Assembly: GCF_033110965.1 (NCBI RefSeq)
Contig: NZ_CP137003.1
Location: forward strand, 1,860,001 to 1,924,000
Direction of reading: 5' to 3'
Source: Raineyella sp. LH-20
GTDB taxonomy: Bacteria > Actinomycetota > Actinomycetes > Propionibacteriales > Propionibacteriaceae
DNA: 64,000 nt
Positions 49,252-58,559 of the stretch are shown in pieces (the stretch's first letter is position 1; every line of letters begins with the position of its first letter). Below the pieces are notes generated by a model, which was given only the letters and a program-made list of their open reading frames with translations, had not been told where the DNA came from and ran no database searches. Made by a program: the position numbers and the translations under genes.

Positions 49252-49364
49252 TCTGGCCTATGACGTTTGTGTCGAACACTCACCCCCGATCCGACACGCG
49301 TCCCGGACGACTCACCGGAAGCTCCACCAGGGGAGGGGGTCCTCCCCCAGAAAGGCAACAGCAC

Positions 49365-50258
49365 ATGGACAACGCATCTGGCGACGGCTCCGCCCGCTCG
49401 ATCCCTGGCACCTCCGCCTCCCCTGCCAACTCCGCCCTCACCGTCGCCGTGATCGGCGGCGGGGTGATGGGAGGCACGCTCTTCCGGGCCCTGCTCGCGG
49501 TGGACGACCCGCCGGTCGCCCACGCCGTGGTCGCCGAGCACCACGCTGCGCGGCGTACGGAGCTGCTGGCGGCGGTGGCCGAGCTGGCCGCCGGCCGGGA
49601 CGTCCGGGCGACCGCCGATGCGGTCGAGGCCGTCCACGGAGCAGACGTCGTCGTCCTGGCGGTCAAGCCGCAGGACGCCCATGCCACGCTGACCTCCCTG
49701 GCCGGCGAGCTGGGGCCGCAGACGATCCTGCTGTCGGTGGCCGCCGGGCTGTCCACCGCGACCCTGACCGGCTGGCTGCCGGACGGCGTCCGGGTCGTCC
49801 GGGCGATGCCGAACACCCCGGCCCGGATCGGTGAGGGGGCCACCGCCGTGTGTGCCGGTGCGGCGGCGAGCCCGGCCGACCTCGACCTGGTGGTCCGGCT
49901 GCTCGGCCGCTCCGGCGTGGTGGTGCGGGTGACCGAGGACAAGATGGGCGCGGTGACCGGGGTGTCCGGGTCCGGGCCGGCGTTCGTTCTGCTGGCCATG
50001 GAGGCGATGATCGACGCCGGCGTGGAACTCGGACTGACCCGGGCCGTCGCCCACGACCTGGCCGTGCAGACGTTCCGGGGCACTGCCGGCCTCGCCCAGG
50101 AACCGGGCGCGCACCCCACCCTGCTGCGTGAGGCGGTGACCTCGCCCGGCGGGACGACCGCCGCCGGCCTCGCCGCCCTGGAGAGTCATGGCGTACGGGC
50201 CGGGATCGCGGCCGCTGTCCGGGCGACTGTCGAGCGCAACGCAGCACTGGGCGCCTGA
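49365..50258 (+). CDS. proC: pyrroline-5-carboxylate reductase
   Basis: 297 aa from ATG 49365 (AAAGG upstream); a longer start at 49260 would add a tail unlike the family. Last step of proline synthesis. VAVIGGGVMGGTLFRALL (NADPH loop), VVLAVKPQDA, RAMPNTPARIGEGATAVCAG, GVSGSGPAFVLLAMEAM, LREAVTSPGGTTAAGLAALE. proC followed by bS22 matches mycobacteria (Rv0500-Rv0500B). Confidence 0.94.
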   Translation: MDNASGDGSARSIPGTSASPANSALTVAVIGGGVMGGTLFRALLAVDDPPVAHAVVAEHHAARRTELLAAVAELAAGRDVRATADAVEAVHGADVVVLAVKPQDAHATLTSLAGELGPQTILLSVAAGLSTATLTGWLPDGVRVVRAMPNTPARIGEGATAVCAGAAASPADLDLVVRLLGRSGVVVRVTEDKMGAVTGVSGSGPAFVLLAMEAMIDAGVELGLTRAVAHDLAVQTFRGTAGLAQEPGAHPTLLREAVTSPGGTTAAGLAALESHGVRAGIAAAVRATVERNAALGA

Positions 50259-50413
50259 CCGGCCGCTCACCACGAGGTCGCGTTTTCGCGTGGCGGCGGC
50301 CGTCGGGATAGGATGGGGAAGTTGCGACCGGCGTGGTCGCGAGTCGTCGCCGCGTCGGCGTCGACCATCCGTCCTGTCCGGGCCCCTGCGCTCGGCGATC
50401 GAGAGGTCCATCC

Positions 50414-50515
50414 GTGGGTTCTGTCATCAAGAAGCGTCGCAAGCGCATGGCGAAGAAGAAGCACCGCAAGCTGCTCAAGAAGACGCGCATCCAGCGTCGT
50501 CGCGCCGGCAAGTGA
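50414..50515 (+). CDS. small ribosomal protein bS22 (AURKAIP1/COX24 domain)
   Basis: 33 aa from GTG 50414, extremely basic: begins [18 protein letters not shown] and ends RRRAGK. It matches the tiny actinobacterial 30S protein bS22 (Rv0500B). Short enough to be missed by gene finders. A hairpin follows directly. Confidence 0.92.
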   Translation: MGSVIKKRRKRMAKKKHRKLLKKTRIQRRRAGK

Positions 50516-50518
50516 CGC

Positions 50519-50538
50519 TCGGGCCCGTCCGGGCCCGA
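50519..50538 (+). terminator. hairpin after bS22
   Basis: 9-bp arms TCGGGCCCG and CGGGCCCGA separated by 2 nt, starting 4 bp after the stop. No T tract, so it may only attenuate. Confidence 0.45.
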
Positions 50539-50542
50539 TGAC

Positions 50543-50911
50543 GTGATCACGCCCCGGGTCCCCTCAGATCGTCCCCCGACCCACCGGTGGATCCCCCGGT
50601 GGGGCCGGTCGGTCACGCCCGTCGGCGCGGCCGAGGCGGACCCGGGTGGTCCGACCCCGGCGCGTGTCCGGGTGCTGAGCAGGACCGGGTGTCACCTCTG
50701 TGTCGAGGCGGTCGCCGTGGTCGACCGGGTCTGCGCCCGCCACGGTGCGGCGTACGACGTGGTGGACGTCGACACCGACCCGGCGCTGCAGGCCCGCTAC
50801 GGGGACCTGGTGCCGGTGGTGTTCGTGGACGGCGCCGAGTTCGCCACCTGGCGGGTGAGTGACGATGCCCTCGACGATGCCCTGGCGCACCCTCCGAAGG
50901 CGGCTCGATGA
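50543..50911 (+). CDS. glutaredoxin-like protein
   Basis: 122 aa from GTG 50543; no ribosome site seen, so a later GTG is possible. The thioredoxin-like core starts at about residue 41 with VRVLSRTGCHLC, a C-x2-C redox pair. DVVDVDTDPALQARYGDLVPVVFVDG holds the cis-Pro. This family (DUF836-type) stands before rex and hemA in many actinobacteria. Its ATGA end would overlap the longer possible rex start. Confidence 0.8.
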   Translation: MITPRVPSDRPPTHRWIPRWGRSVTPVGAAEADPGGPTPARVRVLSRTGCHLCVEAVAVVDRVCARHGAAYDVVDVDTDPALQARYGDLVPVVFVDGAEFATWRVSDDALDDALAHPPKAAR

Positions 50912-50961
50912 GCCCGGACGACGGCTTCTCCGTCGCCCCTGTGCCACCGCGGCCCGATGAG

Positions 50962-50990
50962 TTGGAAAGGCCTGACCGGGCTTCTAGAGT
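50962..50990 (+). promoter_or_regulatory. rex-hem promoter
   Basis: TTGGAA (50962-50967), 17 bp, TAGAGT (50985-50990): the best -35/-10 pair in the window. Transcription would start at about 50997, inside the longer rex frame, which supports the GTG at 51028 as start. No TGTGAA-N-TTCACA Rex operator was found near it. Confidence 0.6.
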
Positions 50991-51027
50991 GGTGGCGCAG
51001 GCGTCAACGAACGATGTCAGGAGGGCT

Positions 51028-51762
51028 GTGTCCGAGGTCGTTCTTCCGCCGGCCTCCGGTGGGATCCCCGAGGCGACGATCGCCAGGTTGCCTCGTTACC
51101 TCCAGGTGCTTCGTGACGTCCGCGGCCGCTCGACCATCTCCTCCCAGCAGCTCGCGGAAGCGGTCGGGGTCAACCCCGCCCAACTGCGCAAGGACCTGTC
51201 CTACTTCGGATCCGTCGGCACCCGGGGCGTCGGCTACGACGTGGGCCGGCTGATCGCGCTGATCTCCGACCACCTCGTCGGCCCCGACACCAGGCCGTTC
51301 CTGATCGTCGGGATGGGCAAGCTCGGCACCGCGATGGCCGGCTTCACCGGTTATCCCGAGCGAGGGTTCCGGATCGCCGGTCTGATCGACGTGGCGCCCG
51401 AGCTGGTCGGCACGAAACTGCGGGTGGCCGCCACCATCGGCCCGACCAGTCTGGTCGTACGACACCTCGACGACCTCCCCGCCATCGTCGCCGAGACCGG
51501 CGCCAGCATCGCCCTGCTCTGCGTGCCCCCGCGGGCGGCGCAGGACACCCTGCAACGGCTGGCCGCCTGTGGTGTCACCAGCGTCCTCAACTTCGTCAGT
51601 GACGGGGTCCACGCTCCCGAGGGCGTACGTCTGCGCGACGTCGACCTCGGCCGGGAACTCCAGATCCTCGCCTACTACCAGCAGCACCCTGACACCGCAG
51701 CCTCGCACGCGGACGCGGCGGAGGGCCAGGGGACGTCGACCCAGAAGAAGGTATCGGTGTGA
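51028..51762 (+). CDS. rex: redox-sensing repressor Rex
   Basis: 244 aa from GTG 51028. AGGAGGG lies three bases before it and a good promoter ends 37 bp upstream; ATG 50908 would add 40 residues not typical of the family. N-terminal winged helix (IPEATIARLPRYLQVLRDV, VGVNPAQLRKDLSYFGSVGTRGVGYDV); C-terminal Rossmann domain (FLIVGMGKLGTAMAGF) that reads the NADH/NAD+ ratio. It represses respiratory genes when NAD+ is high. Overlaps hemA by GTGA. Confidence 0.93.
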   Translation: MSEVVLPPASGGIPEATIARLPRYLQVLRDVRGRSTISSQQLAEAVGVNPAQLRKDLSYFGSVGTRGVGYDVGRLIALISDHLVGPDTRPFLIVGMGKLGTAMAGFTGYPERGFRIAGLIDVAPELVGTKLRVAATIGPTSLVVRHLDDLPAIVAETGASIALLCVPPRAAQDTLQRLAACGVTSVLNFVSDGVHAPEGVRLRDVDLGRELQILAYYQQHPDTAASHADAAEGQGTSTQKKVSV

Positions 51763-53120
51763 GCATCCTCGTCCTCAGCGTCTCCCACAAGACGGCCCCG
51801 GTCGATCTCCTCAGCCGGGCGTCGATGGACGCCGTCACCGCGGCCAAGCTGGAGACCGGGCTCGCCGAGAGCGAGCACATCGACGAAGCGGTCGTGTTGT
51901 CCACCTGCAACCGCACCGAGGTGTACGCCAACGTCTCCCGCTTCCACCACAGCCTGGACGACATCACCGCCCGGATCGCCGAGTCGACCGGGCTGGCCGC
52001 CGGCACCCTGCAGCAGCACTGTGCGGTGTTCTACGACGAAGCCGCGATCAGTCACCTGTTCAACGTCACCGCGGGACTCGACTCGATGGTGGTGGGGGAG
52101 AACCAGATCCTCGGCCAGGTGAAGACGGCGCTGACCCGTGCCCAGGAGTCCGGCACGGTCGGCCCGCAGCTCAACCACCTCTTCCAGCAGGGCCTGCGGG
52201 TCGGCAAGCGGGTGCAGTCGGACACCGAGGTCGGCGCCGCCGGTCACTCGCTGATGACGGCGGCGCTCGACGAGCTCTACCAACAGGGCATCCGGTTGGT
52301 CGGCCAGCGGGTGGTGATCGTCGGCGCCGGCTCGATGGCCGCGCTGTCGGCCCACACCCTGGCCGCCGAGGGGGTCGACCTGACGCTGGTCAACCGTACG
52401 TACGACAAGGCGGCTCACCTCGCCCGCGCGGTGGGGGCGGTGGCCCGCCCGATGGCCGAGCTGGACGACGCCCTGGAACAGGCCGACATCCTGGTCACCT
52501 GCACCGGCGCCCGCGGCACGGTGATCACCGCCGACCAGGTCCGCGACGCGGCGCTGTCCGCGGTGATCGACCTGGCCATGCCGGCCGACGTGGAGCGGGA
52601 GGCCGGCCGCTACGCCCCGCTGATCAACATCGCACTGCTGATGGAGCGCGACACCGACCACGCCACCGCCTCCCAGCTGCGCGACGCCCAGCAACTCGTC
52701 AGCGAGGAGGCCCATGCCTTCCTTGCGGCCCGACGGGCCGCCCAGGTCAAGCCGACCGTGGTGGCGCTGCGGACGATGGCCCATGACGTGGTCGAGACGG
52801 AGCTGGACCGGTTGACCGGCCTGACCCCCGACCTCACCGAGGCCGAGCGGGCCGAGGTGCACAAGACCGTCCGCCGGGTGGTCGACAAGCTGCTCCACCA
52901 GCCCACGGTGCGGGTGCAGCAGTACGCCCGCAGCGAGCAGGAGGTCGACTACGCCGCTGCGCTGCGTGACCTGTTCGCGCTGGATCCCGACCACATGCGA
53001 GCCGTGTTGACGCCCCCGCCGGACGGTGCCACGCCGGATGGCGTGACCGTCTCCGTGCCCGCCGCGGTGATCCCCGCGGCCGGCCCGGTCACCTCCGGAG
53101 CGAACGGGCTGCGGGCATGA
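51759..53120 (+). CDS. hemA: glutamyl-tRNA reductase
   Basis: 453 aa, GTG overlapping the rex stop. First committed step of C5-pathway haem synthesis: Glu-tRNA to glutamate-1-semialdehyde. LVLSVSHKTAPVDLL, catalytic Cys50 in LSTCNRTE, AGLDSMVVGENQILGQVK, VVIVGAGSMAAL, LVNRT and a C-terminal dimerization region. Directly under the rex promoter, so its supply may follow redox state. Confidence 0.96.
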   Translation: MSILVLSVSHKTAPVDLLSRASMDAVTAAKLETGLAESEHIDEAVVLSTCNRTEVYANVSRFHHSLDDITARIAESTGLAAGTLQQHCAVFYDEAAISHLFNVTAGLDSMVVGENQILGQVKTALTRAQESGTVGPQLNHLFQQGLRVGKRVQSDTEVGAAGHSLMTAALDELYQQGIRLVGQRVVIVGAGSMAALSAHTLAAEGVDLTLVNRTYDKAAHLARAVGAVARPMAELDDALEQADILVTCTGARGTVITADQVRDAALSAVIDLAMPADVEREAGRYAPLINIALLMERDTDHATASQLRDAQQLVSEEAHAFLAARRAAQVKPTVVALRTMAHDVVETELDRLTGLTPDLTEAERAEVHKTVRRVVDKLLHQPTVRVQQYARSEQEVDYAAALRDLFALDPDHMRAVLTPPPDGATPDGVTVSVPAAVIPAAGPVTSGANGLRA

Positions 53121-54178
53121 CGGCCGGGGGCGCGGCCCGGGAGTCGCAGACCGCGGACCGTACGCTCGTCGGCGCCGGCCTGCACGTCAGGGTGGGCGCC
53201 CGCCGGTCCGAGCTCGCCCGCACCCAGGCCGAGTGGGTCGCCGGGCAGCTGGCGGCGCTCGGTGCGACGACCGAGTTCGTCGGGGTGGTGACCGCGGGGG
53301 ACACCGACCGGCGCCACCTCACCGAGATCGGCGGGACCGGCGTCTTCGCCACCGCCGTCCGTGGCGGGCTGCTGGACGGGTCGGTCGACGTCGCCGTGCA
53401 CTCCCTGAAGGACCTGCCGGTCGACCCGGCGCCGGGCCTGGTGGTGGCCGCCATTCCTCCTCGCGAGGATCCCCGCGACGTGCTGGTCGGCCGCCGCCTG
53501 GACGATCTGGCCTCCGGGATGCGGATCGGCACCGGGTCGCCACGACGCGCCGTGCAGCTCGCCCGGCTGTTCGCCGAGCGTGGCCTGGAGATCGAGATCG
53601 TCCCGGTCCGGGGCAATGTCGGCACCCGCGTCGACCTGGCGCGGCACGGCGAGGTCGACGCGGTCGTACTGGCCGCCGCCGGCCTGCGACGGCTCGGGAT
53701 GCTGACCGGTGACGCGGACCGGCCGACCGTGGCCGGCCTGCCGGCGGATCCGGTGGCGGTGTCCGACCTGTTGCCGGCCGCAGGCCAGGCGGCCCTCGCC
53801 TGTGAAGTGGCTGAGACGGCGGATCCCCGACTGATGGCGCTGATGGCGGCCCTCGACGACCTGCCGACCCGGCTCGCGGTGACGGCCGAACGGCGGTTCC
53901 TGGGCAGACTGGAGGCCGGCTGCCTGGCACCGGTCGGGGTGCACGCCACGGTGACCCGGGGGGCCGGACAGGGGCTCGACTTGACTCTGCGGGCCGTTGC
54001 TGGGCAAATGATAGGTAGAACTTCCTCGAGCGACACGGCGACCCCGTTGACCCTTGTGGAGGGCGGTACGCCGGCACCGAAGGACGAGTCCCGGGAGGGC
54101 GCCGTGGATCGCGCCGCGACCCTCGGCGAGGGACTCGCCGACGCGATGCTGCTTCGGCTTCCGGCGTCACCCGCCTGA
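53117..54178 (+). CDS. hemC: porphobilinogen deaminase
   Basis: 353 aa, ATGA overlap with hemA. VGARRSELARTQAEWV, GVFATAVRGGLLDGSVDVAVHSLKDLP, IGTGSPRR, VRGNVGTRVDL, and EAGCLAPVG with the Cys that carries the dipyrromethane cofactor. Assembles hydroxymethylbilane. The last 70 residues are longer than usual and include an acidic stretch. Confidence 0.96.
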   Translation: MTAGGAARESQTADRTLVGAGLHVRVGARRSELARTQAEWVAGQLAALGATTEFVGVVTAGDTDRRHLTEIGGTGVFATAVRGGLLDGSVDVAVHSLKDLPVDPAPGLVVAAIPPREDPRDVLVGRRLDDLASGMRIGTGSPRRAVQLARLFAERGLEIEIVPVRGNVGTRVDLARHGEVDAVVLAAAGLRRLGMLTGDADRPTVAGLPADPVAVSDLLPAAGQAALACEVAETADPRLMALMAALDDLPTRLAVTAERRFLGRLEAGCLAPVGVHATVTRGAGQGLDLTLRAVAGQMIGRTSSSDTATPLTLVEGGTPAPKDESREGAVDRAATLGEGLADAMLLRLPASPA

Positions 54179-54254
54179 TGCAGAACGCCATCGTCGCCGG
54201 CGGGCGGATCGGCCGCCGGCAGCCGCTCGTAGGCCTGAGAACGAGAGAACGCAG

Positions 54255-55988
54255 TTGACGACGATTCCGGCTTCGAATCAGCGGGACGACACTCCCGGTG
54301 ACCCGCACCACCCCGCCCCGGCGGGCACCGCCCCCGGCGGCCAGACCGAGGGGCTCGGTGCGTTGCCCGGTGAGGGTGCAGCCGGTCGTGGCCGGGTCAT
54401 CTTCGTCGGCACCGGTCCGGGTGACCCCGACCTGCTGACTCTGATGGCGGTCCAGACGCTGTCCGACGCCGACGCGGTGATCATGGACAGCCCGGATCTG
54501 TCCGCCATCCTCGACCACCCGGCAGTCCGCCTGAGGTCCGGTGTCCAGCCGGAGTCCCTCGCCAGTGACGAGGACGGTCGCCCGCTCACCCCGTCCAACC
54601 GCGCCAAGGAGGTCCTCCGGCTGGCCAACCGCGGCCAGCGGGTGGTCCGGTTGGTGAAGGGCGACCCGTTCATGGACGCGAACGTCGCCGACGAGGCGGC
54701 CGTGTGCGTCAAGGGCGGCATCGACTTCGAGATCGTGCCGGGCGTCTCCTCGCTCACCGCGGTCCCCGAGTACGTCGGCATCGCGCTGAACAAGACCGAC
54801 GGCATCCACTTCGTGTCCGCCACCGACGGCACCTTCACCCGTGCCCAGTCGGCCCAGTGGGCGCCGACCGGCACCCTGGTGGTGAACACCCGGGTGGACC
54901 TGGTCGCCGACATCGCCGACGCCGCGGTGTCGTCCGGCCGCCCGTCCACCGAGGCCGCTCTGGCCGTGCTCGGCGGCGGATCGACCGCCCAGACCACGGT
55001 GCTCACCACCCTCGCCCAGCTGGACGAGACGGTGCAGGCCGCGGGGCTGGCGGACAACGCTCTGGTGCACGTGATGATCGGCCCGGCGGTCGAGCAGCGC
55101 GACGACCTCACCTGGTACGAGTCGAAGCCGTTGTTCGGCTGGCGGGTGCTGGTGCCGCGCACCAAGGACCAAGCCGGCCCGCTGGTCACCCGGCTGCGGA
55201 CGTACGGGGCGATCAGCGAGGAGGTGCCGACCATCTCGGTCGAGCCGCCGCGCAGCCCCCAGCAGATGGACAAGGCCATCCGCGGGCTGGTCGAGGGCCG
55301 GTTCGAATGGGTGTGCTTCACCTCGGTGAACGCCCTCAAGGCGGTCCGGGAGCGGTTCGAGCAGTACGGGCTGGACGCCCGCGCCTTCTCCGGCCTCAAG
55401 GTCGCCGCGGTCGGCGCGACCACCGCGAACGCTCTGCGCGCCTGGGGCATCGAACCGGAGATCGTGCCCACCGGCGAGCAGTCCGCGCGCGGCCTGACGG
55501 CCGAGTTCCCGCCGTACGATCCGGCCCTCGACCCGATCAACCGGATCTTCCTGCCGCGGGCCGACATCGCCACCGAGACCCTCAAGGCCGGCCTCACCGC
55601 GCTCGGCTGGGAGGTCGAGGACGTCACCGCCTATCGGACCGTACGGGCCTCGCCGCCGCCGGCGCCGGTGCGTGAGGCGATCAAGACCGGTCGGTTCGAC
55701 GCCGTCGTGTTCACCTCCTCCTCGACCGTCCGCAACCTGGTCGGGATCGCCGGCAAGCCGCACTCCTGCACGGTGATCGCGGCGATCGGCCCGCAGACCG
55801 CGAAGACCTGCGAGGAGCACGGTCTGCGGGTGGACGTCGTCGCCCCGACGCCGTCCGCGGTCGGCCTCGCCGACGCCCTGGCCGGCTTCGCCGCGGACCG
55901 TCGTGACGGCTATCTCGCGAAGGGCCAGCAGGTGCCGAAGCCGTCCGAGACCCGGCGCGGCGCGCGCTCGCGGAAGCGTACGTCCTGA
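54255..55988 (+). CDS. uroporphyrinogen-III methyltransferase/synthase fusion (CobA-HemD)
   Basis: 577 aa from TTG 54255 (GAGAG upstream; weak start). N-terminal tetrapyrrole methylase half (about 50-300) with VIFVGTGPGDPDLLTL, VVRLVKGDPFMDANV and PGVSSLTAVPEYVGIALN; C-terminal HemD (about 310-555) with WRVLVPRTKDQAGPL, FTSVNALKAV, FLPRADIATETLKAGL and VFTSSSTVRNL. It closes the uro'gen III ring and can methylate it toward sirohaem or B12. The fusion is standard in actinobacteria. Confidence 0.9.
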   Translation: MTTIPASNQRDDTPGDPHHPAPAGTAPGGQTEGLGALPGEGAAGRGRVIFVGTGPGDPDLLTLMAVQTLSDADAVIMDSPDLSAILDHPAVRLRSGVQPESLASDEDGRPLTPSNRAKEVLRLANRGQRVVRLVKGDPFMDANVADEAAVCVKGGIDFEIVPGVSSLTAVPEYVGIALNKTDGIHFVSATDGTFTRAQSAQWAPTGTLVVNTRVDLVADIADAAVSSGRPSTEAALAVLGGGSTAQTTVLTTLAQLDETVQAAGLADNALVHVMIGPAVEQRDDLTWYESKPLFGWRVLVPRTKDQAGPLVTRLRTYGAISEEVPTISVEPPRSPQQMDKAIRGLVEGRFEWVCFTSVNALKAVRERFEQYGLDARAFSGLKVAAVGATTANALRAWGIEPEIVPTGEQSARGLTAEFPPYDPALDPINRIFLPRADIATETLKAGLTALGWEVEDVTAYRTVRASPPPAPVREAIKTGRFDAVVFTSSSTVRNLVGIAGKPHSCTVIAAIGPQTAKTCEEHGLRVDVVAPTPSAVGLADALAGFAADRRDGYLAKGQQVPKPSETRRGARSRKRTS

Positions 55989-56057
55989 GCCGTACGTCCT
56001 CGCACACCACGTTCTCCCGGGCGCCCGTCGGGCGCCCGACCAACCCTGGAGGCAAGC

Positions 56058-57038
56058 ATGGCCGTCCCGTACCGCCCGCGTCGCCTCCGCACCACCCCCG
56101 TCATGCGGGCGATGGTCGCGGAGACCTCCGTCGAGCCGCGCAGACTGATCCACCCGGCGTTCGTCGCCGAGGGGCTGACCGAGCCGAGGCCGATCACCTC
56201 GTTGCCCGGCCAGGTGCAGCAGACCCTGGACGGCATCCGCCGTGATGCCGAGGAGTGCGCCGAGCTGGGGCTGGCCGGGATCATGCTGTTCGGTGTCCCG
56301 GAGCACAAGGACGCCACCGGCTCCGGTGCGCTGGCCGAGGACGGGATCCTCAACCTGGCGACCGCCGCGGTCCGCGACGCGGTCGGCGACGACCTGCTGG
56401 TGATGACCGACGTCTGCCTCGACGAGTTCACCGACCACGGCCACTGCGGCGTGCTGACCGCCGACGGCGTGGTCGACAATGACGCGACCGTCGAGCTCTA
56501 CGCCCGGATGGCCGTGCTGCACGCCGAGCGCGGCGCGCACGTGGTGGCCCCCTCCGGGATGATGGACGGTCAGGTCGGCGCGATCCGGGCCGCCCTGGAC
56601 GACGCCGGCCACCAGGACGTGGCGATCATGGCGTACTCGGCCAAGTACGCCTCGGCCTTCTACGGACCGTTCCGGGAGGCCGTCTCCTCCACCCTCACCG
56701 GCGACCGGAAGACCTACCAGCAGGACCCGGCGAACGCCCGTGAGGCGTTGGTCGAGGTGGAGTTGGACCTGGCCGAGGGCGCCGACATCGTGATGGTGAA
56801 GCCCGCCCTGCCCTACCTCGACATCCTGCGCCAGGTGCGCGACGCGGTGAACGTGCCGGTCGCCGCCTACAACGTCTCCGGTGAGTACGCGATGGTCGAG
56901 GCCGCCGCGGAGAAGGGCTGGATCGATCGGGAGCGTACGGTCCGGGAGATCCTCACCTCGATCCGCCGGGCCGGCGCCGACACGATCCTCAGCTACTGGG
57001 CGCGGGATTTCGCCCGCTGGGAGCGCGCCGGGCGCTGA
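56058..57038 (+). CDS. hemB: delta-aminolevulinic acid dehydratase
   Basis: 326 aa. Makes porphobilinogen from two ALA. RPRRLRTTPVMRAMVAET, DVCLDEFTDHGHCG (metal-site segment), VVAPSGMMDGQVGAIR, MAYSAKYASAFYGPFR and IVMVKPALPYLDI with the two Schiff-base lysines, and AAYNVSGEYAM. 69 bp after cobA-hemD. Confidence 0.97.
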   Translation: MAVPYRPRRLRTTPVMRAMVAETSVEPRRLIHPAFVAEGLTEPRPITSLPGQVQQTLDGIRRDAEECAELGLAGIMLFGVPEHKDATGSGALAEDGILNLATAAVRDAVGDDLLVMTDVCLDEFTDHGHCGVLTADGVVDNDATVELYARMAVLHAERGAHVVAPSGMMDGQVGAIRAALDDAGHQDVAIMAYSAKYASAFYGPFREAVSSTLTGDRKTYQQDPANAREALVEVELDLAEGADIVMVKPALPYLDILRQVRDAVNVPVAAYNVSGEYAMVEAAAEKGWIDRERTVREILTSIRRAGADTILSYWARDFARWERAGR

Positions 57039-57178
57039 ACTCTTCCGAAGTGCCGGCGGGGGCGGGCGGCGGCACCGGCCGGCCGGGCCCTGAGCCGGGG
57101 TGATGAACGGCGTTCGTGCTCCGACGGGCGGTGAACGTAGGCTGGGGCTGCCCAGCCACCCTGCAGGAGGTCCGATCG

Positions 57179-58534
57179 ATGCCGTCGTTGCCCAATCCCG
57201 ATAGTCGGGGCGCCCAGGAGGCCGGGCAGTCCGCCGCTCTCTACGAGCGTGCTGCGAAGGTGATTCCGGGCGGGGTGAGTTCCCCGGTCCGCGCCTTCCG
57301 TGCGGTCGGCGGGACGCCCCGGTTCATCCGGTCGGCGAAGGGGGCGTACGTCACCGACGTCGATGGCAACGAGTACGTCGACCTGGTCGGCTCCTGGGGG
57401 CCGATGCTGCTCGGCCACGCGCACCCCGAGGTGCTCGACGCGGTGGCCCGGGCGGCCGCGGACGGCACCTCGTTCGGTGCGCCGACCGAGGCCGAGGTGG
57501 ACCTGGCCACGGAGATCATCGCCCGCACCGCGGTCGAGCAGGTCCGGCTGGTCAATTCCGGCACCGAGGCGACGATGTCGGCGCTGCGGCTGGCCCGCGG
57601 CGCGACCGGGCGGGACAAGGTGATCAAGTTCGAGGGCTGCTACCACGGCCACGTCGACGCCCTGCTGGTCGCCGCCGGCTCCGGCGCGGCGACCCTCGGC
57701 CACCCGTCCTCCCCGGGGGTCACCGAGGCGACCACCGCCGACACCATCGTCTGCGCCTACAACGACCGGGCCGGCGTCGAGCGGGCCTTCGCCGAGCACG
57801 GCGACCAGATCGCCTGCGTGATCGCCGAGGCCGCCGCCGGCAACATGGGCGTCGTCCCGCCGGCCGAGGTGGACGGGGAGAACTTCACCGCCTTCCTGGC
57901 CCGGATCGCGCACGCCCACGGCGCCCTGCTGATCACCGACGAGGTGATGACCGGCTTCCGGGTGTCCCGCTCCGGCCAGTGGGGTCTCGACGGCCAGCAC
58001 GGCGACCTGATGACCTTCGGCAAGGTGATGGGCGGCGGCTTCCCCGCGGCGGCCTTCGGCGGCCGCGCCGAGCTGATGCAGCAGCTCTCCCCGGTCGGCC
58101 CCGTCTACCAGGCCGGTACGCTGTCCGGCAACCCGGTCGCCACCGCCGCCGGGCTGACCACCCTGCGGCTGGCCACCGAGGAGGTCTACAGCCAGCTCGA
58201 CCGCACCGCCGCGCTGCTGCGCGCCGAGATCGACAAGGCCCTCGACGCCTTCCAGGTGCCGCACGTCATCCAGCACTCGGGCAGCCTGTTCTCCGTCTTC
58301 TTCACCCCCGAGGGGGTCACCGCGGTGCCGGACTGGTCGGTCGCGGCGACCCAACGCCAGGACGTCTTCGCGGCGTTCTTCCACGGCCTGCTCGACAACG
58401 GGGTCTACCTCGGGCCGTCATGCTTCGAGGCCTGGTTCCTGTCCGCCGCGCACGACGACGCGGCGATGGACCGGATCGTCGAGGCGCTGCCCAAGGCCGC
58501 GGCGGCCGCCCGGGTCGCCATGACCGCCGCCTGA
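57179..58534 (+). CDS. hemL: glutamate-1-semialdehyde 2,1-aminomutase
   Basis: 451 aa from ATG 57179 (CAGGAGG upstream). PLP enzyme making [57 protein letters not shown], and [11 protein letters not shown] with the PLP Lys. A 140-bp gap with a TAGGCT box suggests it can also be transcribed alone. Confidence 0.97.
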   Translation: MPSLPNPDSRGAQEAGQSAALYERAAKVIPGGVSSPVRAFRAVGGTPRFIRSAKGAYVTDVDGNEYVDLVGSWGPMLLGHAHPEVLDAVARAAADGTSFGAPTEAEVDLATEIIARTAVEQVRLVNSGTEATMSALRLARGATGRDKVIKFEGCYHGHVDALLVAAGSGAATLGHPSSPGVTEATTADTIVCAYNDRAGVERAFAEHGDQIACVIAEAAAGNMGVVPPAEVDGENFTAFLARIAHAHGALLITDEVMTGFRVSRSGQWGLDGQHGDLMTFGKVMGGGFPAAAFGGRAELMQQLSPVGPVYQAGTLSGNPVATAAGLTTLRLATEEVYSQLDRTAALLRAEIDKALDAFQVPHVIQHSGSLFSVFFTPEGVTAVPDWSVAATQRQDVFAAFFHGLLDNGVYLGPSCFEAWFLSAAHDDAAMDRIVEALPKAAAAARVAMTAA

Positions 58535-58559
58535 CGCGTCGAGCCGACCAGGAGCCCCG

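Noticed and set aside
50259-51027. Rex operator near rex
   Set aside because: No TGTGAA-N-TTCACA-like palindrome found by eye on either strand.
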